Source: Takakia lepidozioides (lineage: Eukaryota; Streptophyta; Takakiopsida; Takakiales; Takakiaceae). From it: 64,000 bases of DNA. The notes under the pieces are model-generated. The model worked only from the letters and a program-made list of their open reading frames with translations, was not told where the DNA came from and searched no databases. The stretch covers positions 9,610,001 through 9,674,000 of the forward strand of contig CM060731.1 of NCBI GenBank assembly GCA_030704615.1, given 5' to 3'. The position numbers were made by a program, and so were the translations under genes. Shown one piece after another: positions 1 through 10,589 of the stretch; the stretch's first letter is position 1; every line of letters starts with the position of its first letter.

Positions 1-3000
1 GTGTATTGGCACTGCAGATGTTGCGTAAAACTAGTTTGATGTCAGTGTATGGACCGTCCTCCCCACCGTCATTGTCTCCATTAGTTAGTACAGTCATCCC
101 TCACACTGAGATTTAAGATACCATTAAATTTCCAGTTATCTGTGAGTTGGAAGGCAAGAAATTAGAACCTGTTTCACAAACTTGTGTAATTTGTAATGCT
201 TAGCCAAGAAAGAGAGGAGCTTGTTGGATGGCCTGTCATAGCTGCACACATGATACAACCTTGATTAACACTAGTTGGTTGCCTCGTTCGTTTTCCTGAT
301 AGTTGCTCAGGCGTGATCCGAAGATGCGCAGTTTACATGACTTCCTAAATCACCTACAGGACAAACTTCTCCCAGGTGTCCTGCTGATTTCTTCCAGTGC
401 AGTGATCCTCTTTGTAGCACAATAGAAAAGACACTCTCTTGAGTGCGAGTAAACTAGTAAGTGAGAACTTGATGGCAGAAAGGTACCCAAGTTGGCATGC
501 ACGTTTCTTCTGATGCTTCAGCATGGCTTCAAAAAGCTGGTGCCCAAGCGCCACTCTGCCCATTTGCAAGCACCACACTCGAGTGAGGGCCCTGCATGCT
601 GTGGAGATAGAGCAATTCCAGATTTAGCGTTTTACAATGTATGCAAATAGTTCTGTACACAGGATAGTCCGAATCGTATCACTTGGCGATTCTTACACAT
701 GCAACGAAATGCACACACGAACCAGGAACATGGGGATTGATTACCTCCGACATAAGTCGTGCACATAGAAGTCCAGTACACACAAAGGAGAAATCTCCAC
801 CAGGTGACCGGTTTCTTGCCGGATTAAAAGATGTTTTTGGCCGACTTTCAGAAGTCCCTTTGCGAGAATGAAATCAGGCTTTCTTCTGATTTCACACGTA
901 GACAGATAAATGGTATGAGGACCAACTAGGATCCGGTCGAAGTTTGTAATTGGAGAGCGCAAGCGCTGTGACAAAGCCGACATCTCTCCCAGTTTGTCTA
1001 TAATGAGTCGTAGCTCCTCCGCCTCTCTCTCGTTCAACGATGCTGCCCAATCCACCGAATTCCATCAGCATTAACAATCTCACTACAATCTATCTTCGCG
1101 ACCTCAGATTCATTGCAATGAGCTTGTTCCACTACAGCTTTCAGTGGTGTCACTTGATCTATAATGCCCACCAATCACCACCACCTGAATACCTTGACAA
1201 CACTCAACATGGCACTTTCACCACCACACCTTACCGATGCAATTTTCCGGTACGCATGCTTCCGAAAGAACTTCTGCGGTATGAACAAAAGAAAGATAGC
1301 AATGGCCCAAGGGACAGAGGACAGAAACAGAGAGAGGTAATCATGACCTACACAATTGGAGAGTACTCCAAGTCGAGATTTGGTTTGCTTTTTTGCGGGT
1401 TCTGAGGGAGGGATTGGCACAGCACATCTCCATCACGACGCTCTTTCACACATCCCCTGCGTGCAACCTGACAGTCGAAGAAATGTGTTGTCCAGTGAGT
1501 ACTGCACTGAATTCTAGCAATGATCCCTTTTGTACCGAACCTGTTCTCCCTCCTGGGCCATGCCGTACTGTTAAGGGAGGGAGGGCAAACGGTCGCCAAT
1601 GGCAGTGCTGCATTCAAGCTGCTGCAGGCGACCCTTCAGACGACCCTTCAACAGCACGCTTGCATGAACAATCCCAAACTGCTCCGCCTCACACCTGCAC
1701 AGTCGCCTTCCTTTGCACATATAACTAACTGACAGTAACTGCACTTTCAGCCTATCTGACCGTTGGGGAAGGCTCGAAAAGCGTAATCTGAGAGTGGTGG
1801 TGACATCAGCTTTTCGCTCAATATAGGAGGCGCTATTTTAAGACTAAAGAGAACCATCAAAGGATTCAGATCACGAACTAGAAAGGCAAAAGTTATGAAA
1901 GGAGCTTGTCTAGTCGAGGGAGAAAAGCATGGAAAGAGCGTATGAAAGGAGGTCGGGGCCAGATCTCAAACCAAGCACGCACAGTCAAACAAACAATCAG
2001 CTGTCTATTGTTGGGTGACAACTTCAACAAGTCAGGCGCCTACTGGCAACTGATTTTCTCCAAAAGCTGGTAACACGATAGCATTCAACAAGAAGTATGG
2101 GAAACAAGAACAACAAGTTTGAAGAACCTGCAAAGTCAGATGTGATGGCCACGAAACCCCGAGAATCCGAAAGGAAGGACCTCAGCGCTCTTGAAACACA
2201 ACAACAAGAGATGACGAAGGAGATACTAGAATATAGTGAGGAAGAGGAATTGCCCGTTTCATTTCTTCGTTCTTGACAATGACCATCCTTCTCTCCACTT
2301 TGGCATTGCCAGTACATTCTCACAGGGCTGCCAGATGATATCATATATCCATCCTTCAATTTCATTGAATTTGCACGTTGAGCAAAGACTTCAATTACAA
2401 AGAGCGGTGCATGCAAATTGTAATTAAAGTATAAGACAGATCAATAATATTGTTGACCCACGGGGGCCACCCTCCAAAGGGGGAGTAGCCACAAGGCGAA
2501 GTGGCTCTTTAGTTACACCGGCTTTGGGCGGAGTCTTCATTTTCTGCTGTTGAACTATCCAACATTTGATATCTTCAAATTAAAATTAAGAATGGACAGC
2601 AAGCGTAAACGATATCTTCATATTTAGCATGAGGTCAATGTAGACTAAAATGGACAAATGGAAGACAATAAGCCATAGTTAGGTTAGAAAATTATATTGA
2701 ATTTGATTACCTACGTAGGTGGCAACAAGATAAAAATGAAAATAATGCTAAGGCCCCGGGCCGCACTGCACTGCTAACGTATATTAGGCTAGTGCTAACT
2801 ATTGCTAACTAGAAAATTTCGGCCCACTACCTTGCTTTAAATATTTTAGCTCTAACTAACTGCTATCTACTTTTAAATAATCATTCATAGTTTATGACAA
2901 CTTTAGCGGTACCCCCTAGTGCTAAATCTAAACTGACGCGCCATTTTCGGGCAGCGGCCTACGCACTTTCGCCCTTTCGCCATCTCCTTCTCCTTCGCGC

Positions 3001-3861
3001 TTTGCTCTCTCTTTTGCTTTGTAGTTCCTCTTGCTCGTTCTCTGTTGTTTGCTCTTGTTGTGCTCATGTACTCCTACATCATGTCCACGAAACACTATTT
3101 TAATTAATTCTGGACTTTTGGCTTGAATTTGGACCAAATTTAATATATATTTGAGTGAGAGAGAAGGTGAGAGAGAGAGACGTTCAACGGTTAGCTCCCC
3201 TTCCACCTCCATAGCTACATGCTCTCAAACTTTGAAGCTGTCAAGAGACGGCCGCTTCACAGCAATACCCCCATAATCACACTTCATGTCGTTCGGTGAC
3301 CCTACAAGCACTCTGCCGCTTAAATCGAACAACCAACCCCGTACTTCCCTTTTCACGGTATCCTTCACCGAACCTCTCAGTGCCGCCCCCCCAATCCTTG
3401 AACTCCCAACCTCGTAACCTCCTGACCTCCGCCCACATCTGAAACCATCATCACCTTTACCTGGAGACAACGAAATCTAGTTTCCCGTAACTCTAATACC
3501 AATCAACCTCCCATGCACGACGAAGGCATCCCTACATCCCTCCCCGACCACTTCTGCAATCATAATCTCATGGTTTCATGATTCTGTATCTCATTAACTC
3601 CAGCCGCCAAGCTCTGTACCCCAGGGCGTCTCCATTCATTCCACCAGCTGCTCCCACGCACCTGAACTCTTCGACAGCTGAGTTCTTTTCCTCTCCTGCT
3701 ATCGTGCCTCGCTTGCTCTCACCTCCCACTTTCCCACTCTTGCATCATTTCCAGCTTACTCATCCTACTTTCGCGTCAGCTAGTTAGGAGAATCCCTCTC
3801 TCTTAGCCCTTTCTCGCTCCTCTGTTTCTATCTTCAGTGTTCAATTCATCCCTCCTACCTC
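1..3861. other. No recognised gene
   Basis: Short open frames occur on both strands but none resembles a known protein, and none stays open long enough to stand out from chance. The stretch from about 2,700 to 2,900 is AT-rich with short CTAAC-type repeats. From about 3,160 to 3,860 the sequence becomes C- and T-rich and could be the 5' untranslated region of the LINE that follows, but I cannot place the 5' end. I see no target-site duplication, tRNA or clear promoter here. Confidence 0.5.
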
Positions 3862-5040
3862 ATGGGCCCCTCCGGCTTCAAGCCCCAGAGGGGCAACTCC
3901 TCCAATAGAACCCACCACCCTCTCTCCAGGATCCCAACGATTGTCCGTCCCCAACCATCGTTTGGCACGGGGTTCTTCCTGGCACACCAATCGCTCACGC
4001 GCACCCAGTCCTCGGCTTTCCACTCTCTCCAGGTAGCAGCTGTTCAACAAATTCTACACTCCACGAGCAACGACGATGCCCAGCCCTCGGACAATTCTCT
4101 TACGGGGACACAGGAAAGCCCTCGGTCGGATAATATTGATGACATCTCCAAGATACAACTCACAATGAGTAAGAACACATCTACAGTCAAGCTAGATGTG
4201 TCTCACCTCAGGGGAATGATGTCAGACAATCAAGGTCGCGGGGTGCTCTTGCATTTCCCAGGTAGGAAGGTACCCAGGGGCAACGTCAGATACTGGTCGA
4301 TTGCACACCTTGGGGGCACTGGGGATCTCACTCAGCATTTCTGTCAATCCAGGGGGGAAGGTTTCTTCTCTATAGTACTTCATTCACAAGAGGCTGCTGA
4401 GAAGGCACTTTCCTTCAATCCTCACCTTCAAGGCTTCAATGTCAATATTTTCCCTTGGTCGCTTGCGTTGGGGAATAGAAATGGCAAAGTATGGGCCCCT
4501 AGAATTATTGCGTTACCATACATCCCAGATCAGTACCTGTTTTTTCTCCCCGACATTGGCAATCACATTGGGGTTTACTTAGGCTGCATGTCAGTCTTTG
4601 ACCCCCAAATGTGCACAAAGAAGCTCAAGGAAAATCCGGCTTTGAAACACACCACAATCGTTTCCAAAATAAATGATTTTGGCTTTCCCAAAATTGTGGT
4701 GGCAATGCTGGTGGAAGACAGCCTCCCAGAATTTATTAGATTGCCAATTGATTAGGAAGGAAATTTCTTCTCAGTCAAGGTTACAGAGGATACTTCAGCG
4801 ACTGCATGCTACATCTGTGGACAGACTGGACACGGGAGGATAGACTGTCCTAAATCCAAAAGGAAGAGAGCAGCTTTTTCTGTGGGGGCCCCAAACGCTC
4901 TAACAGGTTCGGCCCAGGATCACCATGCTCTCAACCTCACAGGTCACACTCAGTCTTTCTCCCCTATGCCCGCCGCCAGCAATCAGCCCTTGCAGATGCC
5001 TCCACCTTACTGGGACTCTTCTCTTCAACGCTCCATTTAG
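3862..5040 (+). pseudogene. LINE ORF1 protein, DUF4283-like with CCHC zinc knuckle
   Basis: The frame opened at 3,862 runs 297 codons to a TAG at 4,753 and then continues in the same frame to 5,040, so the stop is probably one substitution in a longer ORF1. The middle (residues about 125-290) resembles the DUF4283 domain of plant LINE ORF1 proteins. After the stop, near 4,810-4,855, there is a CCHC knuckle of the form CYICGQTGHGRIDC followed by a basic stretch. In this family ORF1 coats the element RNA as a ribonucleoprotein. The first 100 residues are Ser/Pro-rich and not recognised. DUF4283 is assigned from memory of the family. Confidence 0.75.
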
Positions 5041-6324
5041 GCTCCATTTCCCCGGTGCACAAAAAGAGAAAAGACTACATGGATCCAATGCTTCTGGAGG
5101 CGGGCCCATCAGCCAAATCCTCTCAGAACCAGACGACTTCATCAATCCCCCAACGGGCGCTCCCACAGCCACCCTTCGAAGCAGGCCCCTCCAGCATACG
5201 CCAGCCTCCCCACCCCAGCTCGCTTCAAGGATTCAGCTCCCGCCGCCGCAGGGTGCATCTACCCCACCCAGAGTCACAGTCGCCCTTAACCCAAACATTG
5301 CCAAATTATGCTCCCACATTCAAACCTTTCCCCGGCTGACTCTGAGGGATTATTCACAAGCGTTACCATTGGAGGATCCCAAAGCCACCTGCATCACCCC
5401 GATCATATTCAAAAGGATGCCATCCCCTGCACTATTGGCTACATCTTCTCAAGGAGTAGGTATGGAGTCACTCTGGCTTACCACGACTGATACCCACAAC
5501 ATCATGCAACTCACCCGGATGGTGGTTCTCCCATAAACATGCTTACCTACAAGATTCAAATCTTTTTGGGATCCTTCTCTGCAAGATACACACTCCAGCC
5601 CACCACCTCTATCACATGGGGATCATACATAGAGCAATATCTGGGTCTTAGCCCGGCACTCACCCCTTCCACACAGATTTTGGCACTCATAGACGAGACT
5701 AATCTGCTCCAAGGGAAAATGTCTGGTCAGGGACTTTGGATTAAAGAGCCTCCATACCAGCAGGCGCCAACCACCAGCAAGGCTATACTCAGATCAAGGG
5801 AATTCATCAATGCGGCATTCACTCTTCTCTACGCTAGACTGGAGACGGAAGGGAGGGAAGCAAACGATCAGATGGAACTCCAACGCGCATTGGAGCCCCC
5901 TCGACCCACATACAACCCCCGCAGCAACTCTTCGTTGTCTACTTCCTCGGAATCGAATCTCAATTCCCCACCAGAAGCAACAAGTGAGATGCAACTCCCA
6001 CCACAGGGACAACCACCTCAGTTCAAGGACTTCCTCCGGCACCCCAATCCACTTCTGCCCTCACTGACACCGATCCAAATCCAGGTTCTTGACCATCATG
6101 TAAGTCTCTACCAAAATCCTCTTCCTTTCATCATTCTCTATTCTTCACCCAGACGCCCCAGCTCATGTAGAATTCTATGCGTTAAATCCAGTCATTTCTC
6201 TAGAAGGAAAATTATCCCCTCTATAGCTAATTCCAAGGATGTTGGAGTGTTCTCAATGGACCTTGGCTCCGGCCCCTTCCCATCATACACCCCTTTGCCC
6301 CTGAAGCTTATCCTCCTCACATAA
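4925..6324 (+). pseudogene. Proline/serine-rich C-terminal region of LINE ORF1, frameshifted
   Basis: Two successive open frames (4,925-5,536 and 5,539-6,324) plus an overlapping one at 5,055-5,339 are rich in Pro, Ser and Gln. The overlaps suggest one ancestral low-complexity tail broken by small indels. They lie between the zinc knuckle and the endonuclease start, where plant LINE ORF1 proteins carry variable tails. No domain is recognised, and assignment to ORF1 rests on position and composition only. Confidence 0.5.
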
Positions 6325-6591
6325 TTCTTCATGGAACTTTCAGCTAGACCGAAGCTTATATATACCTCCCTGATCCCTTCATCCAAAATCCACCCGCTCC
6401 CTTACCAAGGCATGCCCCCACTCCTACCCTCCACCCTTGTAATGACAATCCACCTCTGTCACCCGGTCTCAAAAGCCCCATTGGGCCACAAGTGGGTCAC
6501 CTCCCCCTTGCCCACAAACAACAGAACAAATTCAGTTTCCACCAAGACAGGCCATCATTTGAGAATTCCCCTCTCAGCCTGAATACTCCCT

Positions 6592-8217
6592 ATGATGCAG
6601 ATTAACCTCTCCACTTGGAACATCAGAGGGATTGGATCGGAGCAAATGAATCTTAAGAGAAGTACACATTATTCAATCAATTTTTAGTTGACACTTGTAG
6701 ACAAACTTGAACAATTGGAAGAGCAAATTTTTCTCCAGTGTCCTTCTCATTGTTACAGGCCTAGTGATGTATCTGAAGATTCAGTGCCTTGTAGACTATT
6801 AATGTTGTTGTCCAGATTAACTCGATAACATTGTAACTGGAAATGCACACATGTGATATATGGATTCAGAAGAGATTCTTGATTCACAAATATTAATGAG
6901 CACATGTGGGCAGTAGCCCTTGTTCTTTCTTGAGGGAGGAACAAGTAATTTGGAGATGCGTTGTGTCCTCTACCTTGACCAGTGTAGTTTTTCTTGTGAA
7001 CGGAAGTGTACTTAAGGATGAAGTAGAGACAATCCAAGAGGCTAGTCTTCCTTCAACCTGGCTCCGAACCTGGCTGGCCCCTTTGATGCAAACAGAGGCA
7101 ATGGTGTTTCTCCAAGAACACAAACTCGATAATAGAAAAATCGCCAACTTGTCGGATCAGCTCTGGCCCTCAGACGTTGCTTTCTGGAAACCCTCATACG
7201 AAGGTTCGAAGGGGGGCACGGCAATACTTCTCTCTCCATCTCTCAAACCCTTCCTTTTAGCTGAAGAATCGTGGATGCCAGGCAGGATCCAATTCTACTC
7301 TATCTTGGGTGATGGCAAGGGATTTCAATATGGTTGAGAACGAAACTTGCACAATAGGATCAGGTTCCAGCCAGCTCACTCAAGAAGAACAAGGCCATTG
7401 GGAGGAACTGCTTCAAACACATAGTTTCACTGAGATCGATCATCCACCAGCCCACCCTGGGAGGCTTCACCATGCCTTCACGTGGACGAACAACCGCTCC
7501 CTCCAAGACATCTGCATGGCTAGGCTAGATCGCATTTATGTCACCCTGGATATCTCGAATGGGACCTCCATTAATCCCCAAGAACCAATAGCGCAAGGTT
7601 TTGACCATTCCTATGTTTCTAGCATAGTCTCTATGCCAAACGTAAGAAAGAAAGGTAGGGGCATTTACAGGCTCAACTCCAGTCACTTTAAACTTCAGTC
7701 CTTCAAGCAGGGGCTAAAGAATGCATGGTCTCAAAACAGAAACTGGATTCAATGCCCAATCCAAAGATTTCAAGCTAAGTTGCTGGCAGCTAGCAAAGAA
7801 AGCTAGAATATGAGTAGACAAATTTCGAACGAACAGAAAAGAAAGGTTCAAGCTCTCAAGAAATGTCTAGGAGTCTGCAAAAAAAAGATTGAAACCACCT
7901 CCTGTGATGAGCACACATTCCATACTTACCTTGAAGCACACCAAGAACTTGAATCCTATCAGATCCTTCAAGAACAGAAAATGCAAATGCAGGCGGGAAT
8001 AAATTGGTCGGCCAAAGGCGAGAAAATGTCCAAGTATTTCTTTGAGAAAATCAAACTACGCAGATCTCTTCAAAGGATACATGAACTTTACTCGTCCGGA
8101 GACAACCAGGGTCACTCCACCTCTCATCCTAGGACTATGTGCAGTCTTGCATTCTCCCACTTTCAGAAACTCTTCCAAGAAGACACCAAAGACCCCTTGC
8201 ACCATTCCAAATTGTAG
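6592..8217 (+). pseudogene. LINE ORF2 N-terminal part: APE-type endonuclease and linker, broken
   Basis: ORF2 appears to start at 6,592 with the WNIRGIG motif that opens plant L1 endonucleases. It is lost after about 20 codons and resumes near 7,045 with FLQEHKL and GGTAILLSP. A second break near 7,320 leads to a GDFNMVEN-like segment followed by LDRIYV and a lysine-rich linker (7,810-8,217), so a central piece of the domain is missing. The endonuclease of this family nicks target DNA to prime reverse transcription. This copy cannot make the protein. Confidence 0.75.
6661..7045. other. Unidentified insertion inside the LINE endonuclease
   Basis: Homology to the endonuclease stops after the NLKRS codons near 6,660 and resumes near 7,045. 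The 385 bases between have no recognisable protein, no obvious terminal inverted repeats and no clear target-site duplication. It may be a small non-autonomous element or the product of a local rearrangement. Edges are approximate. Confidence 0.4.
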
Positions 8218-9107
8218 GCATGCTTGCAAGTAGTGCCCCACAAACTTTGACTAGAAGAATTCCATTATCTAGGGGAGGACTTCACGGGTATGGAGCTTCA
8301 AGATGCACTGAACAAGATGAATAATAGCAAAGCACCTGGCATCGATGGCATGCCAGTGGAGTTCTACAAAGCCCTTTGGTCACACATTGCGGTTGACTTC
8401 GCTGCTATGGCTAATGCAATTAAAGCCCAGGGCCAAATGCCTCCTTCAATGTCCTAGGGAGTCATTTCACTCTTGTTCAAAAAGGGCGACAGAGCTAGCA
8501 TCAACAACTACAGGCCAATCACACTCCTCAATGTAGCATACAAGATAATTGCCAAAGCTCTAGCTCTTCGAATCCAGCCCCTTCTCCCTCAGCTTATCAG
8601 GACAGGACAGGCTGGTTTTATTAAAGGAAGGTACATTCTTGACAATATACTTTTGGCTCAAGAAGCCTTCTCATATGCTTCCAGAAACAGCCAGGCCTGG
8701 CCCTATGGTTGCTGGACTTTGAGAAAGCCTTCGACAAGGTAGATTGGACCTTCCTGCTGGCGGTTCTTCGAACAGGCATCCCAGAAAACTTTTGTCAATG
8801 GGTTCAAATCCTTCTCTACCAATCCACTAGCAGAGTCATGGTCAATGGCCATCTCTTCACTCCTTTTTCTCTCCACAGGTCAATTAGACAAGGATGCCCG
8901 TTGTCTCCCTTACTTTTCTTGTTTGTGGCTGACACCCTAGGTTACCTGCTGGACTCTGAAGCTTCGGTGCACGGCCTCAGAATAAAAAAACCCTAGGACT
9001 GGACTCCAAATCCAAGTAAAAGATTTTTGTTGACGATACATTCTTACTACTTGATGCCACCCCCAACACCTTACAGGCAGCCCATGATACTTTAACCTAG
9101 TTCTGAG
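8218..9107 (+). pseudogene. LINE ORF2 reverse transcriptase, truncated
   Basis: Ordered reverse-transcriptase blocks are readable: SKAPGIDGMPVEFYKAL near 8,325, FKKGDR and NNYRPITLLN near 8,475-8,530, QAGFIKGRYILDN near 8,607, DFEKAFDKVDW near 8,712, RQGCPLSPLLF near 8,887 and the catalytic block as FVDDT near 9,030. A stop at about 8,456 and a frameshift near 8,700 break the frame. The A of the usual FADD is V here. The domain stops soon after the catalytic block, where the CACTA terminus at 9,108 begins. Confidence 0.85.
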
Positions 9108-9660
9108 CACTACAACAGATCGCGATATATCTGACTGTATATATGACTATCCCGTAGTCATAAACGGTACATATGACTTCTATGACTTTAAGTCGTGCAA
9201 ACCAAGTCAATACAATGAGTACAGTATGGTCGGTCATGAATGACTGCAGTCAGATGAACCAAGTGATACATCTCACTGTCATGTGGCAGTCATACGTACT
9301 TCTACCATACATGACTTAGTGTGCTGCTGCAAACTATACACATGTCTCTTTCTAATAAGTCCAGGAGGCTTTGTGGATGTGCGCCATATGGCGTCTCCCG
9401 AAACTGCCACGTGGCATATCCATGAGGAGGATCTGCAGTCATTATCCTGACTACAACCATGCTAATATATGGATACGTGGCATATAATGAGGAGGTCTTG
9501 CAGTCATTGTCATGACTACAAACATCCTGATATGTGGACACGTGGCATGTATTGAGGAGGTCTTGCAGTCATGATCCTGACTATGACATGCTGATATATG
9601 GACACGTGGTGTCATATGAGGAGTTGTTTTGAACTTTTAAATGTATTGGACAGGCAGAGC
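9108..9660 (+). mobile_element. Left terminus of a CACTA (En/Spm-like) transposon
   Basis: The sequence changes abruptly at 9,108 from LINE reverse transcriptase to CACTACAACAGAT. This matches the right-hand terminus of the complete CACTA element (36,871, read on the minus strand) for its first 13 bases. TGACT/AGTCA motifs follow, as in CACTA subterminal regions. The base triplet before it is GAG (possible target duplication). I found no matching right terminus downstream with the same flank, so the element is truncated or interrupted by the module from about 10,000 onward. No transposase is seen. Confidence 0.65.
9424..9625 (+). repeat. Three-copy 65-bp subterminal tandem repeat
   Basis: A unit of about 65 bp beginning GAGGAGG occurs at 9,424, 9,489 and 9,554, with a partial fourth start at 9,618. 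Each unit holds a TGCAGTCAT block, a CTGACTA block and the palindromic ACACGTGGCAT block. Short repeats like these, clustered next to a CACTA terminus, are typical transposase-binding regions. Binding is inferred, not shown. Confidence 0.75.
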
Positions 9661-10086
9661 CACGACTATGCTTATCTCATTAGGGTTAGTAGAGATTAGG
9701 GTTAGTATTATTCAATACTAAACAAAGAGAAGAACAAAGGGAAGAACAAAGACACAAAAAAATGACTTTGCAAATGAATGCTTTATTCACAGGCAATAAT
9801 CACAGGAAATAACAAAGTTAGCAAGTGCAAAGGACAAAACATAGGCACTTAAAGACAGCAGTAGATGTAAGAGCTTCTCTTAAACTGCTGCCAGTCAAAT
9901 TTACAATATAGCACCTGAGTCCCAAAATCTGCTCCTCAAACAATAGTATGACAAAGTGCAAATAACACTACATGTGCACTGAAGATAGCAACAGATGTAA
10001 AATGCGTATGCCGTTCTACGTTTGCTACTGTTCCAGCATAACAACAAATCTCGTTCCCTGTCAATGATAACTGTTCCACATGTATT

Positions 10087-10320
10087 GTGACAGGCTGTGT
10101 CAAGCTGTGCCGAGCTGTGACTGGCTGTGTAAAGCTGTGTCGGGCTGTGACTGGCTGTGTCGGGCTGTGTCGGGCTGTGACTGGCTGGGTCGGGCTGTGC
10201 GAAGCTGTGGCGGGCTATGACTGGCTGTGACTGGCTGTGTAAAGCTGTGTCGGGCTGTGTCGGACTGTGCGAAGCTGTGGTGGCTGTGATTGGCTGTGTA
10301 AAGCTGTGTCGGGCTGTATA
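10087..10320 (+). repeat. GCTGTG-rich tandem array (array 1)
   Basis: About twenty variants of an 11-bp unit, GGCTGTGNNNG, run head to tail (for example GGCTGTGTCGG and GGCTGTGACTG). The same kind of array in the same orientation lies at about 24,012-24,285, and the reverse-complement orientation at about 14,385-14,560. Homology with the copy near 24 kb extends some 50 bp left of the array. It is a simple satellite-like array, not a CRISPR, because there are no unique spacers. Confidence 0.9.
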
Positions 10321-10589
10321 ACCCCCCTAAAGCCTGCTGCTGCCACCCCTAAGGCTCCTGTTGGTCTCAGTCTGCGCAAAAATTAAGGGTACCCCACAGA
10401 ACCCGTAAAAGCGTTTAAGTCCCAAGCAGCCCTCTAACATTTACCCCTCCCTCTCTCAAAAATCCGTGTCCTCACGGTTTACTGTTTGGGATTAGCAAAC
10501 CTTTGTGAGCGAGCACCCTTTTGACGATGAGAGTCTCGTGAAGGACTCCGTGTGCGAGCCCGAGTCCTGTCACTGGTTGACGGAGATGA
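10321..10589. other. Non-coding spacer shared by both copies of the array module
   Basis: This spacer between array 1 and the reading frame matches 24,286-24,457 in parts, for example at CTGCGCAAAAATTAAGGGTA. No gene is seen. It is conserved only as part of the repeat family. Confidence 0.6.

Larger units (their letters stand above)
3862..9107 (+). mobile_element. Decayed L1-like LINE retrotransposon
   Basis: The order ORF1 (zinc knuckle), endonuclease and reverse transcriptase on the plus strand is that of a plant L1-type non-LTR retrotransposon. Every part carries stops or frameshifts, so this copy is dead. The left edge is set at the first recognisable reading frame; a 5' leader may reach back to about 3,200. 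The 3' part of reverse transcriptase and the tail are missing because a CACTA-type terminus begins at 9,108. An intrusion of about 390 bp interrupts the endonuclease near 6,660-7,045. Confidence 0.85.

Noticed and set aside
1040-1732. Overlapping plus-strand frames of 111-121 codons
   Set aside because: No domain, no codon bias visible by eye and several overlapping alternatives on both strands; not better than chance.
10087-10320. Possible CRISPR array in the GCTGTG repeats
   Set aside because: Units are contiguous 11-mers with drifting bases and no unique spacers, and the setting is a plant genome with transposons.
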